A stretch of 64,000 nt of DNA from assembly GCF_008831285.2 (NCBI RefSeq), contig NC_045141.1, positions 2,792,001-2,856,000 on the forward strand, given 5' to 3'. A model generated the notes under the pieces. It saw nothing but the letters and a program-made list of their open reading frames with translations, was not told the origin of the DNA and did not search any database. This DNA comes from Nymphaea colorata. Taxonomy: Eukaryota; Streptophyta; Magnoliopsida; Nymphaeales; Nymphaeaceae. The position numbers and the translations under genes were made by a program. Of this stretch, positions 54,601 to 60,790 are shown one piece after another (positions within the stretch are counted from its first letter, which is position 1; each line of letters opens with the position of its first letter).

Positions 54601-55658
54601 CTCCTTCATCTTTCAGATATGTCATGGATAGATTTTCCATGTGTATAATCATCTGAGGTTTTACACAGTATGTATGTCTAAATGAACAGGAATGGTTTGT
54701 GAGCGGTTTATTTTTCCTTCCAAAAGAAAATTGGATTTTTATATTATCTGCAATCATTTCAAAGTTTGCGGCTACGGAGATTTCTTCTGCTTGTATGACA
54801 TGCCCCTTTGAAGTTCTTATGTTTGTAGATCATTTCTTTGATGGATGAGCAACTAACGAAAATAACAAGTACCAAAGATAAACTACTGTTTGTACTACAA
54901 TAAATGGTTTGCTGAGGATTTTGGTGAATCTGGGCATGTTCTGATGTGATCTGTAACAATATAGTCAGATTTTTTTCTGGTTAGGATTACAAAATTCTCA
55001 AGAGGTGAAAGAGACTGTGTTGACTACCAAAAAACAAAAAGCAAATAACATGATTATGCAAATAACATGATAATGCCATTAACTATTGTTTGGTGAACTT
55101 CTGAACTTTCTGCATTTGTTGCTGAATTGACATTACAGTTAATCACCGTATGCTATCTGCTGGTTTTTTAGGTTTAATCTTGTGATCTTATCCATAGATG
55201 TATCGTTCTTCCACATGTCCTGCCTGATCTGATTTTCCACATGTCCTGCCTGATCTGATTAAGAGCTATGTCTACGTTTAAGTCTAGAGTCCCTGCAAGC
55301 AAGTTAATGTAGCCTGCCTTGATTCAGCCAGATGGTCCTTGGACAACCGAGTTGGTGTCCAAGTGTTAGGCATGTGCTGCGGGGAATCTGTGACTGTTAA
55401 CCCAGTATGCTATTCTAATGCTTGGCTCCACTTTGGTTTTCGGCAGTTGTATGGAATCCATGGGATAGAAAGGCGAAGGCTATGCCAGACTTTGGAGATG
55501 ACGAGTACAAACACATGTTGTGTGTAGAGGCAGCAGCTGTAGAAAAGTGCATCACTCTGAAGCCTGGAGAGGAATGGAAAGGCCGACAGGAACTATCTGC
55601 TGTTCCATCAAGCTACTGCAGTGGGCAACTGGATCCACAAAAGGTCCTCCAAGGATGA
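27497..55658 (+). CDS. Glucose-6-phosphate 1-epimerase (8 exons, 313 aa)
   Basis: Exons: 27497-27595, 29558-29632, 30670-30726, 30804-30964, 31146-31280, 53710-53812, 53921-54020, 55447-55658; total 942 bp in one frame, every intron GT-AG. The enzyme interconverts the alpha and beta anomers of glucose 6-phosphate (EC 5.1.3.15), feeding the form needed by downstream sugar-phosphate enzymes. Domain evidence: YGGQVTSWK (about 37-45), [10 protein letters not shown] (68-77), HGFARNRFW (87-95), AYHTYF with the catalytic-type His167, ETLDYLDN, and LCVEAA with the catalytic-type Glu271. It ends [20 protein letters not shown] plus two residues, the conserved plant tail. Length is normal, and no transit peptide is seen, so cytosolic. 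The start was chosen because MSDQK...[13 protein letters not shown] fits the family N-terminus. Intron 5 is 22,429 bp of nested elements, yet both flanking splice sites are good. [12 protein letters not shown] replaces the usual FGNCGSLEQHGF-type block. No other function is likely. Confidence 0.93.
29558..29632 (+). CDS. Epimerase exon 2
   Basis: 25 codons between TTTCTGTAG and GTACCG. It encodes [20 protein letters not shown] plus FMSSK, the second conserved block of the family. Confidence 0.92.
29690..29720. repeat. TA microsatellite in intron 2
   Basis: About 15 TA units begin 57 bases after the donor of exon 2. Confidence 0.9.
30531..30681 (+). repeat. 74-bp tandem duplication over the exon 3 acceptor
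   Basis: Unit one (30531-30604) and unit two (30605-30681) share ATTAGG, CTTATGTTGCAG-like and TTGCTTGCTTTTT blocks, and both end in ATTTTCAAG. In unit two the splice acceptor CTCCAG|GCAATTTTCAAG is used. In unit one the corresponding place reads CTCTTTGGAAAATTTTCAAG, with no AG at the junction. Confidence 0.75.
30670..30726 (+). CDS. Epimerase exon 3
   Basis: 19 codons, [19 protein letters not shown], between TTTCTCCAG and GTATGT. The acceptor lies in the second unit of a 74-bp duplication. Confidence 0.92.
30804..30964 (+). CDS. Epimerase exon 4
   Basis: 161 bp, acceptor TGTATGCAG, donor GTACGA, ending in phase 2. It carries HGFARNRFW, with the phosphate/substrate-contact arginine region. 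A 200-codon ORF covering 30474-31076 on this strand is partly this exon read through its introns. Confidence 0.92.
31146..31280 (+). CDS. Epimerase exon 5
   Basis: 135 bp, acceptor ATTTCAG, donor GTATTT, phase 2 at both ends. It encodes [15 protein letters not shown] and the catalytic [11 protein letters not shown] block. The 22.4-kb intron 5 follows. Confidence 0.92.
31370..31450. repeat. GTGTCGACAC-type repeat fragment, copy 1
   Basis: GGCACCATACGGTGTCAACACGG is followed by GTATGGGACGTGAG-type and T-rich sequence. The same layout occurs at about 33853-33960 and, more intact, at 37137. It is probably a degraded non-autonomous element. Its ends are not resolved. Confidence 0.4.
33028..33166. 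mobile_element. Harbinger-like MITE, 139 bp, with internal hairpins
   Basis: Flanked by TTA (33025-33027 and 33167-33169), the 3-bp target typical of PIF/Harbinger. Ends are GGGGTTCTTTGGA and, inverted, GGGGTCATTTGTC. Inside are three hairpins: GGACACTC/GAGTGTCC (33045-33063, perfect), ATGAATCTGCCC/GGGCAGATTCAT (33065-33096, perfect, 8-nt loop) and a third imperfect one at 33119-33151 related to the second. Confidence 0.65.
33853..33960. repeat. GTGTCGACAC-type repeat fragment, copy 2
   Basis: GGTGCCCGTGTCGACATGACTC is followed by GGGTAT and an AT-rich tail including a GTTCAGTAAT block, like GTTTAGTAAT in copy 1. Ends are not resolved. It lies next to the broken end of the viral RNase H. Confidence 0.4.
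34110..35120 (-). pseudogene. Endogenous caulimovirid RT and RNase H start
   Basis: The minus strand reads [17 protein letters not shown] upstream of the RT, a stop and a short gap, then [26 protein letters not shown] and [18 protein letters not shown]. The catalytic YIDD sits in [11 protein letters not shown] (about 34510-34540). Below it come [12 protein letters not shown]-like thumb sequence and [15 protein letters not shown], where the RNase H domain breaks off. YKSGFWQV with [13 protein letters not shown] is characteristic of Caulimoviridae and distinguishes it from Ty3 RTs. Stops and frameshifts occur on both sides of the 34506-34829 open piece, so no functional polymerase is encoded. 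Confidence 0.88.
35132..36015 (-). pseudogene. Endogenous caulimovirid aspartic protease region
   Basis: Two open pieces (35668-36015 and 35132-35611) lie between coat and RT. The first carries [18 protein letters not shown], an aspartic protease active site of the I-D-T-G type. The second is a linker rich in Gln/Lys and Cys, matching the variable region between protease and RT. The protease matures the viral polyprotein. The two pieces are out of frame with each other. Confidence 0.75.
36240..37130 (-). pseudogene. Endogenous caulimovirid coat protein region with CCHC knuckle
   Basis: On the minus strand a zinc knuckle [15 protein letters not shown] (CX2CX4HX4C, about 36540-36575) follows a very basic Lys/Arg-rich stretch, as in caulimovirid coat proteins. 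Further upstream a [14 protein letters not shown] block (about 36990-37035) matches the conserved aromatic region of the coat core. Many stops break the frame. It is interrupted upstream by the insertion at 37137. Confidence 0.7.
37137..37675. mobile_element. GTGTCGACAC-type non-autonomous insertion in the viral coat gene
   Basis: It starts with CCGCACCCGTGTCGACACGA followed by GGGTGCGG-type repeats and ends in GCACCTGCACTGGCACCGGC-type sequence and GCACCTAGGTG. The interior is AT-rich, with a TA microsatellite at about 37539-37554. It separates two parts of the viral coat reading frame. Exact borders and target duplication are not resolved. Confidence 0.5.
37664..38377 (-). pseudogene. Caulimovirid polyprotein N-terminal region
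   Basis: It starts [16 protein letters not shown] at 38377, overlapping the end of the upstream small ORF by 14 bases, and runs to 37967. After a frameshift it continues as the piece 37664-37885, with [20 protein letters not shown] and INPYNF. The first part is acidic/polar with a coiled-coil-like LVELEDQL segment. The second resembles the start of the coat domain. An ORF overlapping the previous one in this way is typical of badnavirus/tungrovirus polyproteins. I see no clear movement-protein motif here. Confidence 0.6.
38364..38699 (-). pseudogene. Caulimovirid small ORF 2 (111 codons)
   Basis: An open frame from MEEDLLFIP to a stop just inside the polyprotein start. It contains an [20 protein letters not shown] helix that could form a coiled coil. 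Position, size and helical content resemble ORF2-type virion-associated proteins of badna- and tungroviruses, but the sequence itself is not recognised. It is intact as an ORF within a dead locus. Confidence 0.5.
38855..39157 (-). pseudogene. Caulimovirid small ORF 1 (100 codons)
   Basis: First ORF downstream of the primer site. The N-terminus is [11 protein letters not shown], with the cysteine/histidine pair [13 protein letters not shown], and the C-terminal half is a long amphipathic helix ([19 protein letters not shown]). The product is unknown. In related viruses the ORF in this place is a small protein of poorly defined role. A stop and about 155 bp separate it from small ORF 2. Confidence 0.45.
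39158..39853 (-). pseudogene. Viral leader-proximal region
   Basis: AT-rich sequence between the primer site and small ORF 1 on the minus strand. It has a CCCGATGAGGGTGTTTCACTC-like block and no intact ORF above 60 codons. Confidence 0.4.
39854..39866 (-). other. tRNA-Met primer-binding site of the endogenous caulimovirid
   Basis: The minus strand reads TGGTATCAGAACC, one or two changes from the consensus TGGTATCAGAGCC complementary to the 3' end of initiator tRNA-Met. This is the minus-strand primer site of Caulimoviridae. It lies 700 bp upstream of small ORF 1 and marks the genome's conventional start. Confidence 0.75.
40147..40286 (-). repeat. 70-bp tandem duplication in the viral leader
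   Basis: GAATCCTCTTCAAGAGAGGT plus the following 50 bases occur at 40147-40216 and again at 40217-40286. CCTCTTCAAGAGAGG is itself an inverted repeat. The same block appears in the opposite orientation once at 42474-42488. Confidence 0.85.
40287..41105 (-). pseudogene. Viral ORF X, copy 1 (C-terminal part) plus promoter
   Basis: On the minus strand, [20 protein letters not shown] leads into [35 protein letters not shown] and [13 protein letters not shown]. The [20 protein letters not shown] block follows, then the viral promoter/leader. It is truncated at 41105 after IIFLKFHYA, directly against the head of copy 2. The ORF lies between RT/RNase H and the promoter on the circular map, the place of tungrovirus ORF4 or caulimovirus ORF VI. 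The function is unknown; a 30K-type movement protein is possible but unproven. Confidence 0.6.
41107..42110 (+). pseudogene. Viral ORF X, copy 2 (most complete, frameshifted)
   Basis: It starts [18 protein letters not shown] at 41107 and runs to 41370. It shifts frame to 41348-41539 ([38 protein letters not shown]), then to 41526-41753 ([10 protein letters not shown]-like, [15 protein letters not shown]). It continues with CALINSYK and [17 protein letters not shown] up to about 42090, with two stops. Orientation is opposite to the rest of the virus and the same as the host gene. N-terminal residues 1-80 exist only in this copy. The family is not recognised; see copy 1 for position-based options. 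Confidence 0.6.
42223..42343 (+). promoter_or_regulatory. Viral-type promoter: G-box and TATA
   Basis: Downstream of ORF X copy 2, a CACGTG G-box lies at 42223-42228 and TTATAAATGG at 42334-42343, followed by a GA-rich leader (about 42391-42410). The layout matches the full-length transcript promoter of Caulimoviridae, between the last ORF and the primer site. Here it points along the host gene, upstream of exons 6-8. Confidence 0.5.
42434..42594 (+). other. Viral leader, inverted copy
   Basis: Reverse complement of the leader at 40030-40290, including TTCAAGTTGTAATGAAGTTA and the CCTCTCTTGAAGAGG hairpin (42474-42488). It ends where the mosaic of other viral pieces begins. Confidence 0.65.
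42595..43164. pseudogene. Mosaic of four rearranged caulimovirid fragments
   Basis: 42595-42711 is the inverse of 34389-34506 (RT thumb). 42712-42915 matches 38258-38462 in the same orientation (polyprotein N-terminus and small ORF 2). 42914-43030 matches 36832-36950 (coat). 43026-43164 matches 34297-34435 (RNase H start). Each join is abrupt with at most a few shared bases. This is the scrambled structure commonly seen for endogenous pararetroviruses. Confidence 0.8.
43165..44103 (-). pseudogene. Viral ORF X, copy 3
   Basis: Two open pieces: 43684-44103 with [40 protein letters not shown] and [19 protein letters not shown], and 43262-43693 with [35 protein letters not shown] and [17 protein letters not shown]. 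The second ends near the promoter-proximal sequence. One frameshift separates them at HYRR/GMKV. It is missing the first 80 or so residues found in copy 2. It supplies the central region lost from copy 1. Confidence 0.6.
44104..44361. other. Low-complexity A/T-rich spacer with TA microsatellite
   Basis: Homopolymer A and T runs and a (TA)n at about 44271-44314 lie between the viral remnant and the hAT-like element. No gene is present. Confidence 0.7.
44362..45134. mobile_element. hAT-like non-autonomous element, copy 2 (773 bp)
   Basis: Flanked by a perfect 8-bp duplication TGTACCCA (44354-44361 and 45135-45142), the size made by hAT transposases. The left end ATGTTATAAAAGGCG is followed by GTAGCGTATCG-type repeats (44370-44455). 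The right end has stacked palindromes CGTATCGTACGATACG (44950-45134). The interior is AT-rich. It encodes no protein. Compared with copy 1 at the window start, it lacks the last TAACAT, so the terminal repeat is imperfect. Its insertion postdates whatever filled this part of the intron. Confidence 0.7.
45571..45647. repeat. Microsatellite (AT)n(GT)n(AT)n
   Basis: A short AT run, about ten GT units (45579-45598), then about 24 AT units. The surrounding 45143-46019 holds no recognisable gene. Confidence 0.9.
46020..46274 (+). repeat. Copia 5' LTR
   Basis: TGTTGGAAGATAAGTTTAG to CTCTCCAAACGACA, 255 bp. It contains a CTTTAATAATTT block and a CTCTC-rich 3' end. Confidence 0.9.
46275..46286 (+). 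other. Copia primer-binding site (tRNA-Met)
   Basis: TGGTATCAGAGC immediately follows the LTR and is complementary to the 3' end of initiator tRNA-Met, where reverse transcription starts. Confidence 0.9.
47160..47892 (+). pseudogene. Copia gag with CCHC knuckle
   Basis: Broken frames show [18 protein letters not shown], then a [20 protein letters not shown] region and [12 protein letters not shown] (47252-47491). [20 protein letters not shown] follows, with a Gly/Arg-rich stretch and [14 protein letters not shown] (47849-47890, CX2CX4HX4C). The knuckle binds element RNA. Stops at 47248-47250 and 47489-47491 break the frame. Confidence 0.8.
48118..48180 (+). pseudogene. Copia protease remnant with damaged active site
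   Basis: The frame reads [16 protein letters not shown] where copia proteases have W-I-V-D-S-G-A-S. The catalytic Asp remains but Ser-Gly-Ala is replaced, so proteolysis would be lost even without the nearby stop codon. Confidence 0.75.
48213..49420 (+). pseudogene. Copia integrase
   Basis: [13 protein letters not shown] marks the GAG-pre-integrase zinc motif (near 48515-48555). The core follows with [20 protein letters not shown] (second catalytic region, 48828-48894), a QNGVAE-like block near 48965, INRKPS, and a tail with [13 protein letters not shown]. About six stops or shifts break it. Confidence 0.8.
49640..50510 (+). pseudogene. Copia reverse transcriptase
   Basis: [13 protein letters not shown], then a stop, [51 protein letters not shown] and [13 protein letters not shown]. 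The palm motif is [12 protein letters not shown] (about 50288-50323). Arg-Leu lacks its normal context near 50000 because of a stop. Frames shift at 50180-50210. It is inactive. Confidence 0.85.
50573..50658 (+). repeat. 43-bp tandem duplication in copia pol
   Basis: ACATGTCATTGATTGGGAAG and the following 23 bases occur at 50573-50615 and again at 50616-50658. Since 43 is not a multiple of 3, it throws the RNase H out of frame with the RT. Confidence 0.9.
50618..51046 (+). pseudogene. Copia RNase H, first part
   Basis: [20 protein letters not shown] followed by [34 protein letters not shown] and the AYSDADYA block with catalytic Asp. The frame then shifts, and [12 protein letters not shown] ends at 51046, where the nested copia fragment begins. 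The domain resumes at 52541 with [20 protein letters not shown]. Confidence 0.85.
51062..51538 (+). pseudogene. Nested copia RT fragment
   Basis: A 158-codon open piece: [65 protein letters not shown] (catalytic Asp pair at about 51340-51380) and [16 protein letters not shown]. One stop (TGA at 51536) separates it from the rest. It is better preserved than the outer element, so it is younger. Confidence 0.9.
51656..52318 (+). pseudogene. Nested copia RNase H (220 codons)
   Basis: It starts within [20 protein letters not shown] and continues with [40 protein letters not shown], the [20 protein letters not shown] block and [13 protein letters not shown]. It ends LEGEC with TGA inside the first bases of the LTR. 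RNase H would remove RNA from the RNA-DNA hybrid. It is open over its length but has no intact upstream RT frame. Confidence 0.9.
52313..52540 (+). repeat. Nested copia 3' LTR
   Basis: 228 bp, TGTTGACGGATC to CTATTTCAACA, so its ends form TGTTGA...TCAACA. It contains GGGTCTGGACCCGATCC and a GAGAGAGAGTGTC tract. Confidence 0.8.
52541..52745 (+). pseudogene. Copia RNase H, last part
   Basis: [43 protein letters not shown] and a stop. The end of the outer element's pol follows, with its polypurine tract 52748-52756. Confidence 0.85.
52757..52990 (+). repeat. Copia 3' LTR
   Basis: TATTGGAAGATAAGTTTAGG to CTCCAAACGACA, 234 bp. The first bases are TATT rather than TGTT, a point change from the 5' LTR, and about 20 bases are deleted mid-LTR. 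Confidence 0.9.
52996..53709. other. Remaining intron 5 before exon 6
   Basis: AT-rich intron sequence. The ORF 53465-53881 starts here and runs through exon 6 in frame, so its middle (residues from SSEVRIEG) is the epimerase and the rest is intron read-through. Confidence 0.6.
53710..53812 (+). CDS. Epimerase exon 6
   Basis: 103 bp, acceptor TTGTCCAG, donor GTAAGT, ending in phase 0. It encodes [20 protein letters not shown] followed by [14 protein letters not shown]. Confidence 0.92.
53921..54020 (+). CDS. Epimerase exon 7
   Basis: 100 bp, acceptor TATATTTAAG, donor GTAAAC, phase 1 end. It encodes [20 protein letters not shown] and [13 protein letters not shown]. Confidence 0.92.
55209..55260. 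repeat. 26-bp perfect tandem duplication in intron 7
   Basis: TTCCACATGTCCTGCCTGAT plus six bases occurs at 55209-55234 and again, identically, at 55235-55260. It is recent, with no effect on splice sites. Confidence 0.9.
55447..55658 (+). CDS. Epimerase exon 8 (last)
   Basis: 212 bp from acceptor TTCGGCAG to TGA at 55656-55658. It contains [22 protein letters not shown] with catalytic-type Glu271, [20 protein letters not shown] and the conserved C-terminus. Confidence 0.93.
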
Positions 55659-55876
55659 GGAATTCAACTATCCTACGAATATTGTATAGGTGTCTGTGGA
55701 AGCATTCTCTTGTTGCTGGACTTTGTTTCCTTCTTAAGCTTTTTGTCTTTGTGAATGAGAAAAAAGTCGTATCTACCTTTGACTGGCAGTAATTGATTTT
55801 GTGTGCTGCAAGTGAATCCCAGGAGTAGCTTCCCCCTTTTGTGAAAGATCGCAATCAACATTATCAACTTCAATGA

Positions 55877-55882
55877 AATAAA
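55877..55882 (+). terminator. Candidate polyadenylation signal AATAAA
   Basis: AATAAA lies 219 bases after the epimerase stop codon, in a spacing normal for plant 3' UTRs. It is followed by T/G-rich sequence. Confidence 0.45.
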
Positions 55883-57714
55883 AACACCGGTTTTGAGAAT
55901 TTGTTGCATGTCAAGTTTGGACCTGCGGAATGGTACCTGGCAGATCCTCATCGTCATGAATGTTTTCTGTGCTTGGTGTGCACATGCATTGCATAAGCAT
56001 GCATTTCGACCATCCATGTGCCTGTGATTCTTTTGTTGTACATGCGTTCATCCATGTCGAGCATTGTGCATCATGCAAGAGAACACAAAGATCTTGTGAT
56101 TACGATTGGTGCAGTTTTTGATATATCAGGTGTTCCACTATCTGTTTTGCATTTTAGACTCATTCGACTTTGCCATCTTCATGCTGTTGAACGTGGGCCA
56201 ATCTGCCCATCTTTTTGAATGCGTTGTGCTTTTCCTTCTTTGGAACATTGCAAATGTCTGGGATTAGCTAGTTGTGGTTGTGGCTGTTACCTTGTGGAGG
56301 TACACTTTGGGTTTTGTATATGGTTAACTTAAAATTCTCTGGTTGGTTATTTAGCTTAACATGATGTCAGTGGCATGGAGAAATTTTTATTCCTACCGAG
56401 AATTGAACTTGTTAGTATTTGTTCATTGGGCGTAATGGTCGTTTGTGAGAGACAATTCAGACAGAGCTGCATCAACTATCCATCCCATACTGAACCCAGT
56501 GCTATGGTTTGTAGATACTAGTTCCAATTGTTTGATTGCTTGGGTTGGTCCGTCTGTCGTAAGCTATATTCTGGATCCATCTGGATAGCTTGTCTTTTCT
56601 ACCGTGTGACGATCACTTGCTTGGCGACCAAAATCTTTAATGTTTTAGAAAGGACCCCTTGTTGTTACTTTATTCCAAGTTACTGCCTACATGTTGGTTG
56701 CATGTTAAAAGGTTGTTTTGTACGCTATTGTTATTTGATTAATTGGAATTCGTTTCCTACAAGTTCCGGATACTGGCCACCGGAAAATTAGCAACAAATA
56801 CATTTCTAGTGACAAGTGCTTCAAGAATGTGCAAAATGAAGGAGTTTGTTACATAATCACCACATGGAGGGTAGTGGATACCCTTTGGATTGAGTAGAAT
56901 TAGAAGGCTTTAGCAAATAACAAGATAACATTCTGGAAGTGTCACTGAAAGTCGCATGATGAAGCTGCTAGTGTAAAATAGTTAAAAGGTTGATATTTCT
57001 TAAATGCCCTTAATTTGGTGGATGACACAACGCATGCAAAAAGGGCATTCTAAATATGCCTTTCACCTATTTTAGAAATAAAAACTGCATTTCAAATGTA
57101 CCTTGGATTGTTTTTTATGCCCTGATTTCAATGAATTGTTGTTTATAAAACAATAACTTCAGTTTTCCCACTTGATGAAGAGGGGTTTAATGCTATTTTT
57201 TTGTTTAATACAAGCATCCAATGAGCTGCTCGCTGATAACACTTAATGTAAACAAAAGTGCAAGGTATGTAAATGATATTGGTAGAAACTAGTTTGTCCG
57301 CATATAATGGAGACTGTTAACAATGTTTACATCGCTTGTTACACATTGTAGGAAAGGCATTTGAAGGGTGAAAAATGAAAATGTTTTGTCGGAGTATAAG
57401 TTGATCAAAGCGGATATTAATTGGTCACTACCGCATCCAATAAAAGAGAACAAATTGTTACAACTAACACATTCGTGTGTTTATAATCCTCAATGTCATG
57501 TTAAACTCAAACAACAAATAAAAAAATATGGCCGTTGTTTTAGGCCTTTTTTCATCATGAAGTATGCGTAAAATGCCATGAAGGCATGTCCATTGTAATT
57601 TTATTGGTATTATATACCTTTATCTGACTTATTAATTGTAAGAGCATGCAACTTTCAGTATTTTCACATGAACGCAATTAATATTGTATTTTTGTCATTG
57701 AAGGCGCAAGTCTC
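55883..57714. other. 3' flank without recognisable gene
   Basis: Moderately AT-rich sequence with no motif-bearing ORF. The pieces 56018-56218, 56528-56791 and 57368-57571 are open but not recognised and lack splice or family evidence. Confidence 0.45.
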
Positions 57715-58100
57715 TATTACCATTAATATAAACACTATTAGGAGAGCATGACTACATGCAGCTGTGCCAGCCCTTATAACCACTTTAACGAAAATGGTAT
57801 TAGCAAAAGCGTTACTACGTATAGTTACGCCAGTGTCTCCTAGTAGTTTAACGTAAATACTATTAATAAAGTGCTATTGCATGTACTGCCACTAATCTCA
57901 AAACACTATCAATAAAACATTATTGCATATAGGTTCATTAATCTCTTACTATTTCAATGTAAACACCATCAGTGATGCCAACAACTTTACAAGTTTAGTG
58001 TAAATGCTATAGCATTATTGCATGTAGTTTCATTAGCATCTGCTATTATTTTAACATAAATACTATCAATTTAGAGTTATAGCATGCAGTCATACTTTTA
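57715..58100. repeat. Diverged tandem repeat, irregular units of about 40-65 bp
   Basis: About seven units of roughly 40-65 bp each carry (C/A)TAT(C/T)AATAAA-type, GCATGTAGTT(C/A)-type and TTTAA(C)GTAAA(T/C)AC blocks (starts near 57727, 57797, 57857, 57903, 57967, 58007, 58064). They are strongly diverged. They sit upstream of the FAR1/MULE-type pseudogene and could be its subterminal repeats. Confidence 0.6.
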
Positions 58101-58229
58101 AAACCAAGACATTTGAAATTAAATGTCACTGTCGCTGCTACATGTGTAAATTGAAATACTTGAGTTTTTGATAAAGCTATTATTCCTTCTATGAATGATG
58201 TTATTCTTGTGAGGACATATATGTCTGGC

Positions 58230-59195
58230 TAATTTGTAGACTGTAAATGTTCTGGATGATTATTATGATACAAATGAGATGGTGGATGAAAAACATGCAA
58301 GCAAAGTTGTTGTGGTTGAAGATTTCCAGCAGGGGAATCATACTTCAGATGTATATGTAAAAGGTCATAGTGTTTCATTATTTGCGTGCATATAGGAACA
58401 TAGTAGTTGTGATCATGCACAAACAACATATTGATGAGTTTGAGGTAGAGGATCTTCACTATTATATGCACAAACATAATAGTGGTGACTATAGTGCATA
58501 CAAACATACTCCTAAGGAAAGCATACCTAAAGAGTGTTCCAATGGAAACATGCAGGAATGATGTGGTTAATGAGGTTGGCACTCTACATGTAGGAAAGGA
58601 ATTCATTGACAACAAATGTATCTTCATGTATTACAAGAATTATGCACTTACCCTTGGGTTTAGCATCAAGGAGGGTTAAGAAAAAAATCAGAAAGGAATT
58701 CTTATAAAAAAAGTTATGTACGTTTAAAAGAAGCCTTTGAAGCACAATAAGGCCAAGCAAATTCATAGGGGAACTTCTAGATGTGGACGCCCTACAAAGA
58801 TGGTGGTCAAGAGGTGCTTCTAAATGGCCGATTTATATTAGGGTGTTCGTTGCTTATTACAACCACCCCTTGGCTGCTCCTCTGATTGCCCTGATGTTAA
58901 GGTCACATCAAAAGGTAATGCGTTCTCATTCAACAATAAAAGAATTAGCATCTTATGCTTATATTGCTATGAGGCAAGCTTACAACAACATTAATAAGTT
59001 GGCTGGTGGATGCAAAAATATACCTTTCACATCTTCCAATCTAAGAACCACCTTCAACGAAGGAGAGAAAGTGTCATAAAGAACGGTGAAGTACATGCAT
59101 TTGTTAACTATTTTTAGGAGAAATCAGACATTGACCCCAGCTTTTATACAGTGCTTCAATTAGATGAGGATGTATATGTAAAACTCTATTAAACA
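58230..59195 (+). pseudogene. FAR1/FHY3-type (MULE-derived) pseudogene
   Basis: EVGTLHVGKEFIDNKCIFMY and YKNYALTLGFSIKEG match the start of the FAR1 DNA-binding domain. After a stop come TSRCGRPTKMVVKRC and RVFVAYYNHPLAAPL, LRSHQKV (the NHPL / LRSHR pattern), NKLAGGCKNIPFTSSNL, VHAFVNYF and DPSFYTVLQLDED. These follow the order of FAR1-like proteins and MULE transposases. The transposase DDE core downstream is absent. At least five stops and frameshifts are present. FAR1 factors are domesticated MULE transposases; this copy is a fossil of either. Confidence 0.7.
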
Positions 59196-59739
59196 CCACA
59201 TTCATATAGGCTAGGATTTGCATCCACAAATTTAGGCCACATGCAACTGCATGGCCGGTGATGAGTTGGGAAGATTAGAGCTATTTGTCTATGCAAACAC
59301 CCTTAAATTAGAGGCAAATCTAGATTTTATAAAATATCATTTTTTGAAAACTAGACTACATTACTCTTATCATGCATCATATATAATATAGGTCATCATT
59401 GCATGGACAATGATGTGCCAGAAATGAACAGAGTCCCTCTTATCTTCTTTAAGCAATCCCTTTAAATCAGATGCCATTTAAATCTTCAAAACTTGCATCT
59501 TTTGAAAATATATGACACTTGTATTAATCATGAATAATGTAGATTAGGCTCATCATTGCATGACCTATGATGATTGGGACAAATAATTCTCCTTCCTCTT
59601 ATTCAAGTTCCTCAAATTCTGATGTCAAACTAGGTTCTCGTTAAAATAAAGAATTTTCAAAACTAGAACATCTTTACTTTAAATTGCACTACATCAAGGT
59701 TACATTCAGTTTATTAATTAGGTGGACAGGTAAAGTCTA

Positions 59740-60790
59740 GTCCTTAGTTTGGTTACCCCTGGTAAAGCCATCAGGAATGGCTAAAGCTACCAATAGCTTG
59801 GGTCCCACAAACCACTCTCCCACACTTGAAAAAAGTGATCATCATGGAGGTCAAATTTTTCGTGCAAATAGAAGAGAAGAAGTCGGAAGAGCAGCTGGAA
59901 TCCTCTCTCGCTGTAGAAGAGAGAGCAACTCGTTAAGTCCTCAATATTCCAAACAATGTTTCAATCCAGGACATCATTAATGCTTTTGCTACTCACAAAC
60001 AAGCTATGGAGAATGTGGTCAGCAAAATCAAAGTGAAATCTAGCACAACTCTAAAAAACATGATTCATGTAGTTAATTTTGTAATGGTCAACACGCCCAT
60101 CACATTTTTTGGTGACGATTTGTTGAAACCTCACAAGTTCCGTGACTGTGCACTCTACATAGTGGTGAGATGTTGGGGGCATGAATGTGCCTCACATTCT
60201 AATTGACGTTAGGGCAACCTGAACATCTGTCCGGACATGTTGGCAAAAGTCCTAGAACTAAAAAGGAGAATTACACTCCAGATGACATGACTATATTTGA
60301 CTTTAATAGATTTGGCAGACAGCAAAGGAAGAATATACCTAGACCAACACATCAACTATACTACATGTATGAACTTGTTCTATGTGGTAGATGTGTCACC
60401 CTCTTACAATTTCTTGCTAGGATGGCCATGGATCATGGAGCCAACACTGCAATTCACATTGCATCAATGTGTAAAATGTAGTCATGGAGGCACTATCACA
60501 ATGGTTCTGGCAGAAAAGATCGAGGAAAGGCTCCTCTAGCCTATGATCCATTGACTTGCCTACATAGTAAACATACCAAATGTTTGTTGTCCGGATGAAA
60601 CAAACTTGGATGACAACCTAAAATGCATCAAAATGGATGAATCTGCTACTCAAGTCAATGCTATATGTATACACCTTACATTTTTTATAAACAAAAATGA
60701 CCATTTTACACCTCATGAAGAGAATTTTGAACTGATTATTCCAGAAGATTTAAATGTAGAGGCCATGAACTAAACCAAAGCATATTATAT
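59740..60790 (+). pseudogene. Ty3/gypsy (Tat-type) gag-protease fragment
   Basis: In shifting + frames: NVPHILIDVRATLNICPDML (retroviral-type aspartic protease, with D-V-R-A where D-[TN]-G-S is expected), then YVVDVSPSYNFLLGWPWIME and KCSHGGTITMVLAEKIEERL, then ENFELIIPEDLNVEAM. The LLGRPWI-like motif with flap-like sequence is typical of Tat proteases. The upstream part is probably gag, too decayed to read. No RT or integrase follows, and the active site is lost. Confidence 0.6.

Noticed and set aside
57715-58100. CRISPR array
   Set aside because: Irregular diverged direct repeats without unique spacers, in a plant genome.
58229-58627. 132-codon minus-strand ORF
   Set aside because: Antisense to the FAR1-type pseudogene, with no motif of its own.
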